Assembly (NCBI GenBank): GCA_024803745.1
Contig: JANJXV010000004.1
Location: forward strand, 54,130,358-54,194,357
Length of the DNA stretch: 64,000 bases
Source of the DNA: Megascapheus bottae
Taxonomy: Eukaryota > Chordata > Mammalia > Rodentia > Geomyidae
Reading direction: 5' to 3'
Part shown: piece after piece, positions 1-10,330 of the stretch
Layout of the letters: each line of letters starts with the position of its first letter
How positions within the stretch are numbered: position 1 is the stretch's first letter
Program-made: the position numbers and the translations under genes
Notes under the pieces: generated by a model
Told to the model about the DNA's origin: nothing
What the model saw: the letters and a program-made list of their open reading frames with translations, nothing else
The model's database searches: none

Positions 1-312
1 CCCACCATCACCAACTCCGAGTGATCAAAGACTTTGTTCTGGCTCTGCAATATTATCTGGTAGTCAGGCTTTGTGTTAAGAACTTCACTTTGGGAAGACT
101 CAAGGTGAGTGTTAGGGCCCATGGTGACTGCAGTGAGTTTGGTTTCACTGGAGTTGGACATTGTTTCTGGCAGTGCTTCCTTCTGGTAACACAGCAAGAG
201 CTGATCCCAGGTTTGACTTTCTAAAGAAAACTTTGCTCTATACGCCTTCATCTCTGATGTTTCCAGAGAAAAAAAAATCTGATGCTTTTTCTTTTGACTC
301 TTCAAAGCATTT
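1..312 (-). pseudogene. DSN1: DSN1 (kinetochore MIS12-complex subunit) processed pseudogene, partial
   Basis: Read on the minus strand, an open frame runs off the left edge of the window and carries the short peptides KFSLESQTWDQLLLCYQKEA, SSQSEVLNTKPDYQ and LQSQNKVFD, which match the C-terminal half of DSN1 as I remember it. DSN1 is a subunit of the MIS12 complex that links centromeric chromatin to microtubule-binding proteins. The match crosses what should be several exons without an intron, so this is a retrocopy. Near its 5' end the frame shifts at a run of nine A (plus-strand 269-277): upstream of it the matching frame reads CFEESKEKASDF, downstream it is the other frame. Homology stops at about 312, where an unnamed retroposon abuts. 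Near the window edge the conserved 'ELVMD' reads ELVMV. The 3' end and any poly-A or target duplication lie outside the window. Family assignment is from memory but the match is dense. Confidence 0.8.
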
Positions 313-436
313 TTTATTAAAGAATTTATTAACATTGATTTTTACATCATATTTCAAATGATGTGTTTAACAAACAAGTGTTCAAGAAGGGAATGTCTAT
401 ATACAATCACTGGCACTTAGATTTTAGAACATAATC
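311..436 (-). repeat. Unnamed 258-bp retroposon, copy 1 (5'-truncated)
   Basis: On the minus strand this is the last about 125 bp of the element also found at 21460-21717 and 39549-39806, ending in the same 'aataaattctttaataaaa'. Its A-rich 3' end runs straight into the DSN1 retrocopy. Confidence 0.8.
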
Positions 437-919
437 AGATCTCTTCATTTCTACCCTTTCTGTCCACCTCACTACCCAACACTGCTCCAGCCCAATACAG
501 ACAGCTGCAGAAAATTTTTCTGAAGTATGCTCGACACCTTTCATAAAATGAATCCCAGCCTGCCCATTCACGCTCTCCCCTTATAGCAGTATTCCTGTAC
601 TAGTCTAAATCTCTGCATGCATCTGTCATCACACCCACAAAACATAGGGACACAACTGAAGCGTCTCTTGGTCTTCCACCTTAGCTCACCCTCCCAGCAG
701 ACACTTCTAGGTGGAGGTGCTTAGTAAAGAGAAATGAATAAGTGAAGACAAAGGAAAAGGTTAGCAGGGCAAAGAAGAGTCCTTCAAGGATCTAAATCCC
801 CTCAACCCCCACCTCCCACCCCCGAGACCAAGGAGTACTCCACCTCTGAACTGCTTCCACCCGGAAGCTGCACCTGGAGGCCCCGAACCTACTGCCCACT
901 GTTGGGAGGCAGTGGGAGC
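437..919. other. Intergenic, nothing recognised
   Basis: No gene-like frame, RNA gene or recognisable repeat was seen in this stretch. Confidence 0.5.
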
Positions 920-1075
920 ACAGGGCCGTTCAAATCCTCGGTACCACATATATAGAAAAAAATAAAGCTGGAAGTGGTGATGTGGCTCAAGTGGTAGAGC
1001 TCTAGCCTTGAGAAAACCCAAGGACAGTGCTCAGTCATGCGTTCAAACCTCATGACTGGCAAAAAAAAATAATAA
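920..1075 (+). repeat. Family A SINE, degraded 5' part
   Basis: The B-box remnant 'gttcaaatcctcggtacc' is followed by the complete right half ('ggctcaagtggtagagctc') and the tail 'tgactggcaaaaaaaa'. The A box is lost. Confidence 0.8.
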
Positions 1076-1114
1076 TAAATTCAAAGTAAAAACATCAGGA
1101 CCCTTGATCAGAAA

Positions 1115-1116
<2 letters not shown>

Positions 1117-1170
<54 letters not shown>
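1117..1170. repeat. (GT)27 microsatellite
   Basis: Uninterrupted GT dinucleotides. Confidence 0.98.
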
Positions 1171-1176
<6 letters not shown>

Positions 1177-1258
1177 GATGCCAATAAGGTTCAGGGACAG
1201 CTAAGGAAGAAGAGTCTTCCTATGTCCACTAAAGACATGAGCAAAAAAGATATTGTCA

Positions 1259-1498
1259 AGCCGGGCACAGTGGCTCATGCCTGTACTCCTAGATACTCAG
1301 GAGGCTGAGATCTGAGGATCAAGGTTCAAAGCCAGTCCGGTCACAAAAGGACCTGAGACTCTTATCTCCAATTAACCTCTGGAAAATGGGAAGTGGGGCT
1401 TGGCTTAAGGGTAGGGCGGTAGCCTTGAGCTGAAGAGTGCAGGGCCAGAGCCCAGGCCTAGTTCAAGCCCCATGACCCACAAAAAGAAGAAAACAAAA
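1259..1498 (+). repeat. Family B SINE, full length
   Basis: B1-like head, middle 'cttatctccaattaacctc' and tRNA-like tail are all present. It is flanked by an imperfect target duplication, 'gatattgtca' (1249-1258) and 'ggtattgtca' (1499-1508). Confidence 0.9.
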
Positions 1499-1611
1499 GG
1501 TATTGTCAGTGAAGGACTTCTTAGGAACTAACTACTCAGGCAATGTTTTAGCCAGTGTTACGAAAAAGAAAACATCAAGAGTCATAGAATGCACACAAGA
1601 GGATTTCCTTT

Positions 1612-1723
1612 TAGTTGTGGGGCTTGAATTCTGGGCCTGCGCATGGTCCCCGAACTTCTTCAGCTCAGGGCTGTCAATTGAGCCACAGCACCACTTCCAG
1701 TCTTCTAGTGATTAATTGGAGCT
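1612..1723 (-). repeat. Family B SINE fragment (tail)
   Basis: Only the tRNA-like tail and part of the middle ('agttttctagtg' type) remain, in reverse orientation. Confidence 0.75.
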
Positions 1724-1884
1724 TAGTAAAGGGGTCCAGCAAATCACAGTAATTTTCTCAGGGATGTTGGGAATGTCCAAGGTCTTCCTGACCTAGGCTG
1801 GAAAGGTAGAAAGTTCTTCCCTTAACTGCTCCACCATCCACTGTGACAACACCCCTCACCACCTGCCCCATCTTCTTGACACCT

Positions 1885-2062
1885 TTTTTTTTCTTTTGTG
1901 CCAGTGCTGGGGCTTGAAAGAGGAACTTGGGCACTGTCCCTGAGCTTCCTTTTGCTCAAGGCTAGCACTCTACCACTTGAGCCACAGCATCACTATTGGC
2001 TTTTTCTGTTTATGTAGTACTGAGGAATTGAACCCAGGGCTTCATGCATAGCTAGGCAAAAA
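1885..2062 (-). repeat. Family A SINE
   Basis: Reverse copy: T-run, 'gccagtgctggggcttgaa', both tRNA-like halves. It is truncated near the element's 5' end. Confidence 0.85.
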
Positions 2063-2158
2063 GTTCTTTCAGGCCTCAGGTCAGTTCCTACCTCATTCCT
2101 CAACACTGTTCTGAGCTCCCTCATCATAGATTAGTTTTGTCATACCTAAAAGCATATA

Positions 2159-2388
2159 TAGCTGAGTACTAGTGATTCATGCCTGTAATTCTAGCTACTC
2201 AGTCCTACTATGATCTGAGGATTGTAGTTCAAATCCAGCCCAGGAAGTTAAAAGTCCATGAGACATTTATCTCCAAAAAGTGTGGCTCAAGTGGTAGGGT
2301 TGCCAGATTAACCACAAAAGCTAAGGAGTGGTGCCCAGGCCCTGAGTTGAAACCCTAGTACTGTACAACAACAACAAAACAAAACCCA
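2159..2388 (+). repeat. Family B SINE, diverged
   Basis: The head 'gattcatgcctgtaattc' and tail 'ccctgagttgaaacccta' are recognisable. The tail ends in an (AAC)n run. Confidence 0.8.
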
Positions 2389-2917
2389 TTTGATATCAAT
2401 GGAATCATAATGTGCATATTCCTTTATATCTGGCTTAATTCACTCAGCCTAACAATGTTGAGACTAATTCATAATCTTACATGTCTCAGCAACGATCCCT
2501 ATTTGCTGTGGGGTAGGAATTCATTGTGTGAATAACATTTTTCAACTTTGGAGCAATGAAGAAAGCTGGTCCATGTGTATTGTTGCTGTCATTCCCTTGG
2601 TGAAGAATGTAAGATGTGCCAGGATTTACCGCTCTGAGGCCACGCCGGTGTAGGTGGCAGGGCTGAGATTCGGAGCTGAGTAGAAGTGGCTGAGGATGAG
2701 TTGTTACTATTGTGCCATCTGCTTGTCTGCGCACCATGGCACTCTCCCTCCTCACAGCCTCCAGCTTTTGCTTACTTGTGGGTGGGTTGCTATAGTTACA
2801 CTCTTTAGAGAGCTATCCTTGAGACAGAGCAGAAGAAAGATGATAGCTTGCCTAAAATTTTCATATCCCATTTTGGTCTTAGAGGATCCTAGTAACACTA
2901 TTGTCTCAGTCATATAT

Positions 2918-3111
2918 ACACATATGTATGCACACACACACATAGACACACATACATATGTATGCACATACACACACAGACACACATATATACATATGTA
3001 TGCACATACACACACATAGACACACATACATATGTATGCACACACACATAGACACACATATATACATATGTATACACATACACACACATAGACTCACATA
3101 TATATGTATAC
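2918..3111. repeat. Compound CA/TA microsatellite with a higher-order period
   Basis: CA-rich blocks alternate with 'catatgtatgcacata' blocks, giving roughly 40-55-bp units repeated about four times. Long frames on both strands here are only translated dinucleotides. Confidence 0.9.
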
Positions 3112-3306
3112 ATTTTTTTTTTGCCAGTCCTGGGCTTGAGCTCAGGGCCTGAGCACTGTCCTTAGACTTTCTCAAGGCTAGAGCTCTACCACTTGAGCCT
3201 CAGCACCACTTCCGGCCTTTTTCTATGTATGTGGTACCAAGGAATCAAACCCGGGTCTTCATGCATGCTAGGCAAGCACTTTAACCACTAGGCCAAACTC
3301 CCGGCC
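3112..3306 (-). repeat. Family A SINE inserted in the microsatellite
   Basis: Complete reverse copy. 'atatgtatacat' occurs on both sides (about 3101-3112 and 3308-3319), consistent with a target duplication. Confidence 0.9.
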
Positions 3307-3324
3307 CCATATGTATACATATTT

Positions 3325-3565
3325 TATTTTTTGCTTGTGCCTGTACTGTCTTGAACTCAGGGCCTCCTGCTCTCATTTGTTTTTTTGTTTCATTTTTTTG
3401 TTCAAAGCTATAGCTCTACCACTTGAGCCACAGTCTATTTCTAGCTTTTTGGTGGCTTATTGGGGATAAGAATCTCTTGGATTTTCCTGCCCAGGCTGGT
3501 TTCAAATTAAAGTCAACTCAACTTCCCGAGTAGCTAGGATTACAGGCATGGCCTATCTACCTAGC
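3325..3565 (-). repeat. Family B SINE
   Basis: Reverse copy: tail 'ctctaccacttgagccaca', middle, and B1-like head 'gagtagctaggattacagg'. Confidence 0.85.
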
Positions 3566-3599
3566 TTTGAGTCTTATTCTCCCACCCTCCCCACACCTC

Positions 3600-3793
3600 T
3601 CACTGGTCCTGGTGATTGAATTCAGGGCCTGAGCACTGTTTCTGGGTCTCTTTGTGCTCAAGGCTAGTGCTCTACCACTTGCGTCACAGTCCCATTTCCA
3701 GCCTTTTCTGTGTGTGTGGTACTGAGGAATCGAACCCAGGGCTTCATGCATGCTAGGCAAGCACTCTTTCACTGGGTCACACTCCTGGCCCCA
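3600..3793 (-). repeat. Family A SINE
   Basis: Complete reverse copy from 'actggtcctggtgattgaa' to 'cacactcctggcccc'. Confidence 0.9.
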
Positions 3794-3850
3794 GAGATTT
3801 TTTTCATTCCTCTCCCTCTCCCTCTCTGTCTTCCCTCTCCCCCTTCTCTC

Positions 3851-4036
3851 TCCAGTTCTGGGACTTGAACTCAGGGCCTGAGCACTGTCTTTGGGCTTTC
3901 TCCAGGCTAGGGCTCTACCACTTGATCCACAGCACTACTTCCAGCTTTTTCTGCGTATGAGGTACCAAGGAATTGAACCTAGGGCTTCATGCATGCTAGG
4001 CAGGCACTCTACCACTAGGCCACACTCCTGGTCAGA
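3851..4036 (-). repeat. Family A SINE
   Basis: Complete reverse copy whose tail is a CT-rich run (3813-3850). Confidence 0.9.
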
Positions 4037-4144
4037 GCTGTTTATTTTGAAATATGGCTCTTTCCCAGGACACAGCTGGTGCCACGCTGAGTGGGAAGTG
4101 CCCATGGCATGAATGCTAAGAAAGGGGCATTCCACACAAAGACA

Positions 4145-4212
4145 TTCTCCTTTACTCAAGCCTCTGTCTGGTGAATATAACTGATACTCTTTTATTAATT
4201 ACAATTAAAAAA
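4145..4212 (+). repeat. L1 3'-end fragment
   Basis: 'tctggtgaatataa' followed by 'attaattacaatt' matches the last 60 bp of the L1 at 14695-16512. Only this extreme 3' end is present. Confidence 0.65.
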
Positions 4213-4681
4213 TGAAACAATAAAAAAGAGTCACATTTCCAAACACCACACGACCAGGGCTCTGCTATCTCTAGCCCCGCAGTGATGAAAGTAGGCAGGA
4301 AAATACCAGCTGTACCTACATGCACCAAAACAAGAACTCCCTGTGACTTTATGGCGACTTGGACAAAGCAACCAACACCAAATAATCCATCTAGACCAAT
4401 TTCCTGGTAGCAAATGAGATATACTAACCTCTACAACAATAAACTAGGACAAGGCCGATTCTGTAGGTGACTAAAGTAAGGGACAGCCACCCCCCACCCC
4501 CTCCCTCACTCCAAACCTGTAATTTACATTCACATCCACCCTGCCTCCAGTGCTTTCCCGAGTAGCAAGTCAGAGAGCAAGTTTGGTCTGATTTCAGAGC
4601 ACACATCTCTTTGGAAACACCTCACCCTGAGCCTCAGAGGACAGAAGGTAAGCACAAAGCTATAAACACCCCTTTTACTGG
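4213..4681. other. Intergenic, nothing recognised
   Basis: No coding, RNA or repeat signal was seen. Confidence 0.5.
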
Positions 4682-4881
4682 TATTGGGAGTATGGCCTAG
4701 TGGTAAAATGCTTGCCTAGCATTCATGAAGCCCTGGGTTCAATTCCTGGGTAGTACATACATAGTAAAAGCCAGGAGTGGTGTGCTATGGCACAAGTGGT
4801 AGAGGACTAGCCTTTAGAAAAAGCCCAAAGATGGTGCCCAGGCCCTGCGTTCAAACCCCATGACCAGCAAAAAAAAAAAAT
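4682..4881 (+). repeat. Family A SINE
   Basis: A box 'tggcctagtgg' and B box 'ggttcaattcc' are intact, followed by the right half and an A-run. Confidence 0.9.
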
Positions 4882-5117
4882 CCCTGTATTTTCCTCTTTC
4901 CCTTAAAGCAAAAACCCAAATCATATCATAAACAGAGACTCTGTTTTCAAAAGAGTCAGAAAGAAGAATTTAAAGTAAGCAATGATAAGAAATTGCATAC
5001 ATAATGAATCTATGAGTTAAGATAATCACTGAGAAAAAACAGTCATACGTTAACTCCTATGACTTACATTTTGTTAGCTGTTCTTTTCTAGCATACATTG
5101 TCCCAAGAGACCAATTT

Positions 5118-5316
5118 AAATTTTTTTTTTTGCCAGTCCTGTGGCTTGAACTCAGAGCTGTGGCACTGTCCTTGGGCCTTCCCAAAGCTAGAGCTCTACC
5201 ACTTGAGCCATAGCATCACTTTTGACTTTTGCTGTGTATGTGGCACTGAGGAATTGAACCCAGGGCTTCATGCATGCTAGACAAGCACTCTACCAGTAGG
5301 CCAAAGTCCTGGCCTA
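5118..5316 (-). repeat. Family A SINE
   Basis: Complete reverse copy from the T-run to 'ggccaaagtcctggcc'. Confidence 0.9.
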
Positions 5317-5329
5317 AATTCTGTCATTT

Positions 5330-5790
5330 AACCAGAGCCCAGTGCTCACATCTGTAATCCAAGACAGTTTGGAGCCTGAGATTAGGAAGCTTCCGTTTGA
5401 AGTCAGAAAGACAAGTCTGGAAGAACAGTTCATGAGATCCCTTCTCATCTTAGAGCTGAGTGCAGGTGTGAGCACCACGTGTCCCAGCTTGTGTTGGATT
5501 GAGAGAATCACAGTTCCAGGCTAGTCCTGGCCGACATCCAAATCACTCCATCTTAATGTGGGAGAAGCAGGGTGAGGTGGCAGAAGTCTGGGAGCCCAGA
5601 AATAATGACAAACCCAAAGCAGGTAAATGGTGGCTTAGGCACCTGCCAGGGCCAGAAGTGAGATCCTATTCTAAAAAAATAACCAGTGAAAAAACAGGGC
5701 TGGGGATATGATTCAAGTGGTAGAATGCCTTCCTAGGAAGCACAAGGTTCTGAGTTCAAAACTTCAGTACCACTAAAAACAGAAAAAAAA
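5330..5790 (+). repeat. Family C composite (B1-like head, ID-like tail), old
   Basis: A faint B1-like head ('cccagtgctcacatctgtaa') is followed by a long unassigned middle. An ID-like unit at 5697-5780 carries 'tcaagtggtagaatgcctt' and 'gagttcaaaac'. Confidence 0.55.
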
Positions 5791-5799
5791 TCCCTTTGC

Positions 5800-6079
5800 T
5801 TATGTTAGCATGAAATTAAATTATATTCTCTAAGACTCAACATTTCCAATGTGGCTTGGTATTTAAAGACTTCATCCTTACCATTGCCAAAATGCCTGCG
5901 TTTCAATGAAGGAAATTAGCCTCCACGATTAGAATGGAGACATCTGGAATGAACTCAAGGTTTGAACTGTCATCAAAACGCCTTGTTGAGCAACGTGACG
6001 AGTGAGAAGACTGCATCGTCAATTAGATCAGTTCACAGACCTGCCTTTTCAAGAAGGAGCAGAGACTGCAGATTGCAGG
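5800..6079. other. Intergenic, nothing recognised
   Basis: No coding or repeat signal was seen. Confidence 0.4.
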
Positions 6080-6205
6080 GCTCGAGGCACAGATTTTCCA
6101 ATCTGTTATCTGTGTGGCTTAGGAAAATAATTTCATGTTTCACAGCCTCGAGTTCTTCATCAGTGATACAGAAAGAGAGATGCATTATATCTCCTTCGAG
6201 GACTT
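6080..6205 (+). repeat. MIR-like ancient SINE
   Basis: The string 'tctgtgtggcttaggaaaat' followed by 'cacagcctcgagttcttcat' resembles the MIR part that reads about 'ctgtgaccttggg..cctcagtttcctcat'. Spacing agrees; it is strongly diverged. Confidence 0.6.
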
Positions 6206-6521
6206 AGGCTTGGGGCCAAACGGAAGCATGGATGTAAACATGCTTTGGACATGTAAAAAAGACGACTATTCAACACACACTATTATTACATATGAACATA
6301 TGAGTTGTTTTGGAACACAAGGAAAGATTTCTGTACTTCAAATAACACATATCACTGCTGAGGAAAGTCTGCATAAACCTCACCCCTTACCTAGCAACCC
6401 CCATAAAAAGCTTCTCCAAGATCTCATAGAATTTCCTATTTCAAACATAATGTCTGCCACAGGATGCCCTGGAGATATGTCAAGCACCCCATATTCCATC
6501 AGCAAGCAACCAGGGGATTTT

Positions 6522-6727
6522 TATTTTTTGCTGGTCCTGGGCTTGAACTCAGGGCCTGAGCACTGTCCTTGGACTTTCTCAAGTCCAAGCTCAAGGCTAG
6601 AGCTTTACCACTTGTGCCTCAGTGCCACTTCCAGCTTTTTTTCTATGTATGTGGTACCAAGGAATTGAACCCAGGTCTTTGTGGATGCTAGGCAAGCACT
6701 CTACCACTAGGCCAAACTCCCAGCCCC
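6522..6727 (-). repeat. Family A SINE with target duplication
   Basis: Reverse copy. A small extra piece near 6575 ('caagtccaagctcaagg') looks like a local duplication. It is flanked by 'aaccaggggattttta' (6506-6521) and 'aaccaggtgatttta' (from 6727). Confidence 0.9.
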
Positions 6728-6744
6728 AAACCAGGTGATTTTAT

Positions 6745-7289
6745 GGTGCTGAATGTGAGCCTAGAAGCCTGTGGGCTTCATTAGAGGCTGACTTAATGGT
6801 CGCCGTGGACAATTCTGCTCTGAATCCAGCAGAGGGAGACAAGATTGCACTATTCCTAAAGGAAAGATAAAATTTAACCTGTTAGATTCTCTTATAAAGA
6901 GCAGCTCACTTCTTATCCTTCCTTTCTTCTTCCCTTCCCCATCAGGTGATGGGAGTCATCATTTGAATATCTCTTTGTACAGAGATAGGTGGTTAAAAGC
7001 TATGCTTCCACAATTGATTTTCATTTTGTTGCTCACAATAGCCATTTGGAAACTGACATGTTGTATCATCAGACACTTTGCATCTGTACCATCAATGCTG
7101 ACTTGGCGTCACCTGTCTTCCTCCTGGATCAAAACCAATTTTGCCCAACACCTGCTCCATTCACAGCCCTTGGCAGGGATCCTGATCAGGATGATCTGAT
7201 AACATGGTTGCCTTGGTAAAGGAAATTGGGTAGTAGGTGGACTTGTAACTTAGTATGGCCCAGTCAGTGCAAGAGAAGGGTTTGACTAT
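6745..7289. other. Intergenic, nothing recognised
   Basis: No convincing coding frame or repeat was seen. Two overlapping frames of about 75 codons have no family resemblance. Confidence 0.4.
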
Positions 7290-7297
7290 CTTCTTTC

Positions 7298-7353
<56 letters not shown>

Positions 7354-7384
7354 TTCTTTCTTTCTTTCTTTCTTTTTTTTTTTT
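7290..7384. repeat. (CTTT)n microsatellite
   Basis: About 20 CTTT units ending in a T-run; it is the expanded tail of the neighbouring reverse SINEs. Confidence 0.95.
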
Positions 7385-7571
7385 TGCCAGTCCTGGGCTT
7401 GAGCTCAGGGCCTGAGCACTGTCCTTGGACTTTCTCAAGGCTACAGCTCTACCACTTGAGCCTCAGCACCACTTCCAACTTTTTTCTATGTATGTGGTAC
7501 CGAGGAATCGAACCTGGGTCTTCATGCATGCTAGGCAAGCACTTTAACCACTAGGCCAAACTCCCAGCCCT
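7385..7571 (-). repeat. Family A SINE inside a SINE tail
   Basis: Complete reverse copy bounded on both sides by CTTT repeats, so it inserted into the microsatellite tail of the SINE at 7593-7773. Confidence 0.9.
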
Positions 7572-7592
7572 CTTTCTTTCTTTCTTTCTTTC

Positions 7593-7773
7593 GTCCTGGG
7601 GCTTGAACTCAGGGCCTGAGCTCTGTCCTTGAGCTTTCTCAAGGCTAGTGCTCTGCCACTTGGGCCACAGCACCACTTTCAGCTTTTCCTGTGTATGTGG
7701 TACCAAGGAACTGAACCCAGGCCTTTGTGCATGCTAGATAAGTACTCTATCACTAGGCCACACTCCTGACCCA
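7593..7773 (-). repeat. Family A SINE
   Basis: Complete reverse copy whose (CTTT)n tail was later split by another family A copy. Confidence 0.9.
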
Positions 7774-7943
7774 ACAGTGTGATTTTTATGTCCTTGGAAG
7801 AGGTATTTCCTCCATGGCCCATGGGATAGACATTTGCTGCTGTTGATAGTCAACCATAACCATAAATAAAATGTCCAGAGGAAAAAGAAGAGATATGAAA
7901 AATGGAAGGAAAAAAATCTGAATAAAAAAAAAATGACACCAGG

Positions 7944-8107
7944 GCTGAGAATTTGGCCTAGTGGTAGAATGCTTGCCTAATATGCATGAAGATGCAGGTT
8001 TGATTCCTCCATACCACATACATAGAAGAAAGCTGGAAGTGGTGCTGTGGCTCAAGTGGTAGAGCTCTAGCCTTGAGAAAGCCAAGGACAGTGCTGAGGA
8101 CTGGCAA
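7944..8107 (+). repeat. Family A SINE with 17-bp target duplication
   Basis: 'aaaaaaatgacaccagg' stands immediately before the element and again after it. The copy lacks the stretch between the right A-box region and the final 'aggactggc'. Confidence 0.92.
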
Positions 8108-8652
8108 AAAAATGACACCAGGAAATCACTAAATCAAACCACCTGGTAGCCCTGAGTTTTGGTAAATTACATTTCTGTCTAGGCCAGCTAGACCCAAACC
8201 TCTTGGGTTTGGTTCCAAATTGTTTTGGAAGATATGGCATCTGAGTGGATCAATGGCCTGTCTTCAGTTCCCATATAGACTAAGCAGAGGTCTTCAGTTC
8301 ATGACGGACTGAAACCCACTATTTCTTGGTTTGATCACATGGTCACATGTTGAGGATGTGACGTGTGTTATTTTTGTGAACAGTTCACAATGTATATGAA
8401 TTATTATTTAGATTATTCTGGTTCATGGACACTGTACTTTTGAAATACTCTTAGAATCTTACAGCTCCTTCATGGCTCTATTATTTGGAGAGCTCCTGTC
8501 TAAGTAAAGGCTTTAATGTATAATAAAAAATGTCCAGTAGCACTGAAGACATCTGTAGGAGATACCATGTTCTTCTTATGTCTAGTTCTGGACTGATGGA
8601 AGGAAAATTCCAAGTTATCTGATAGCTATGAGTTTTTCAAACAAATAGATTG

Positions 8653-8838
8653 ATTTTTTTGCTAGTCCTGGGACTTGAACTCTGGGCCTGAGCCTGTTCA
8701 AGGCTAGTACTTGAGTAGTTGAGCTATAGCTCTACTTCTGGCTTTCTGTGGTTAATTGGCAATAAGAGTCTCACAGACTTTCCTGCCTGGTGTGCCTTTG
8801 AATCATGATCCTCAGATCTCAGTTTCCTGAGTAATGTC
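8653..8838 (-). repeat. Family B SINE, 5' head incomplete
   Basis: Reverse tail 'gctagtcctgggacttgaa', middle 'ggttaattggcaataagag' and part of the head are visible. Confidence 0.75.
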
Positions 8839-9981
8839 TTTAGAAGCTCAAAAATAAACAAGTTATGAGAAATGCTACAAAGGAGAAAAGGATGGAGCTA
8901 CTTGGGGGTGTGTGGTGGTAGGAAAAGCTTCTGTTAGGAAGGGCAATGTTTGATTGCATACTAAAGAATGATCAGAGCACTGTAAAAGGGCTGGGGTGAG
9001 CAGAGCTTGGGCCAGGGTTACTATGAGTTGCTCAAGTCTCTATTACATGTAATCTCCTGTACCTAAAGTCAGCTGATTATAGATGTTCATCACACATGCA
9101 AAATATTTTCACAGCGAAACGTCGATTAGTGTTTGACTAAATAACTCTATACTCTGGCCTATCCAATCTGACAAATTAAACTAAACATCACCACAGGAAA
9201 TCATAGCATCCTGTCAAGTACATAGGGAGACTGGCAAAGGAACCAGGTAAATAGAGTAAAGTTTGAAGCTCAGATGAAGTTTAGCTTTTACTCAAACTGT
9301 GCTTGGAAACCATAAAACGCAGAAAGTAGAGGTTTTAAGGTCACCTTCCATGCCCAAACTGATTTCTCATTCTGTTTAAAGACAATCAGTGGAATCTAAA
9401 TTTAAAACTCAGTTTCTCTGGCTGCTCTATGGTGAATAGCCATTAGTCAGGATGTAGTCGAGTAACATGAACAGAGAATATTCAACATAAAGAAGACAGC
9501 TAACTGTGAAATGGATAGATACGCCTCAGGACCATAAAAAGATAGCAAGTGCGGAGTATGCCCCTGGAGAATGAAGAAAGAAAAAACAAGAAATCTAGAG
9601 AAGGATCTGGAAAATCTGAACTCTGACTGACAGGAATGTGTCCCCGACCAAGGAACAAACTGTCCATTATTAGAGAGAAGTTTCTTGAGACCATGAGAAT
9701 CCAGTAATTTTGGCAAATAAGAATGACTTGTACAATGTACTCCTTGCTGCCCCTTGAAAGCTAAAAGCAGTCAGAAGAAATATTTTTCCCTTTTTAGCCT
9801 TTCAGGCTCTGTTCTGTACCCTTCAATAGCACTGCTAAACATGGTTCTCCAAGGAGAACCACAGTTAAGAATCTGTTCTCTTATTGCAAAGTAGGATAAA
9901 GAAAGATGGGCTAGAATTAGGAGCCAATAAGCTTGCAACTTGCATGGGACAAAGGGCAAACTAGGGGTAGAAGAGACAGTT
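8839..9981. other. Intergenic, nothing recognised
   Basis: Apparently unique sequence. The longest frames (about 60-90 codons, minus strand, 9447-9959) have no recognisable domain. Confidence 0.5.
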
Positions 9982-9996
9982 AAGAAGCCTCTGCTG

Positions 9997-10209
9997 GGGG
10001 CCGGGGGTTTGGCCTAGTGGTTAAAGTGCTTGCCTAGCATGCATGAAGACCCGGGTTCAATTCCTCAGTACCACATACATAGAAAAAAAATCGGAAGTGG
10101 TGCTGAGCCTCAAGTGGTAGAGCTCTAGCCTTAAGAAAGTCCAAGGACAGTGCTCAGGCCCTGAGCTCAAGCCCAGGACCAGCAAAAAAAAAAAAAAAAA
10201 AAAAAAAAG
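9997..10209 (+). repeat. Family A SINE with perfect 15-bp target duplication
   Basis: 'aagaagcctctgctg' flanks the element at 9982-9996 and 10210-10224. The poly-A tail exceeds 25 A. Boxes are intact, so this copy looks young. Confidence 0.95.
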
Positions 10210-10227
10210 AAGAAGCCTCTGCTGATC

Positions 10228-10330
10228 TAGATACTATAATACATGCTTGTAATCCCAGATAATTAGCAGAAGATCATTAATTTAACGCCCAGTTTGGACA
10301 ATATAGTGAGATATCTCAAATAAAAATCTA
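10228..10330 (+). repeat. B1-like remnant
   Basis: 'catgcttgtaatcccagat' and the later 'gtttggacaatatagtgaga' follow the 7SL-derived order. The element was split from its upstream part by the preceding SINE. Confidence 0.6.

Noticed and set aside
2918..3111. CRISPR-like array
   Set aside because: Low-complexity CA/TA sequence without constant repeats and unique spacers, in a mammalian genome.
7385..7571. Recurrent peptide of the type LGLSSGPEHCPWTFSRLELY
   Set aside because: It is the minus-strand translation of family A SINEs and recurs wherever they lie; not a protein family.
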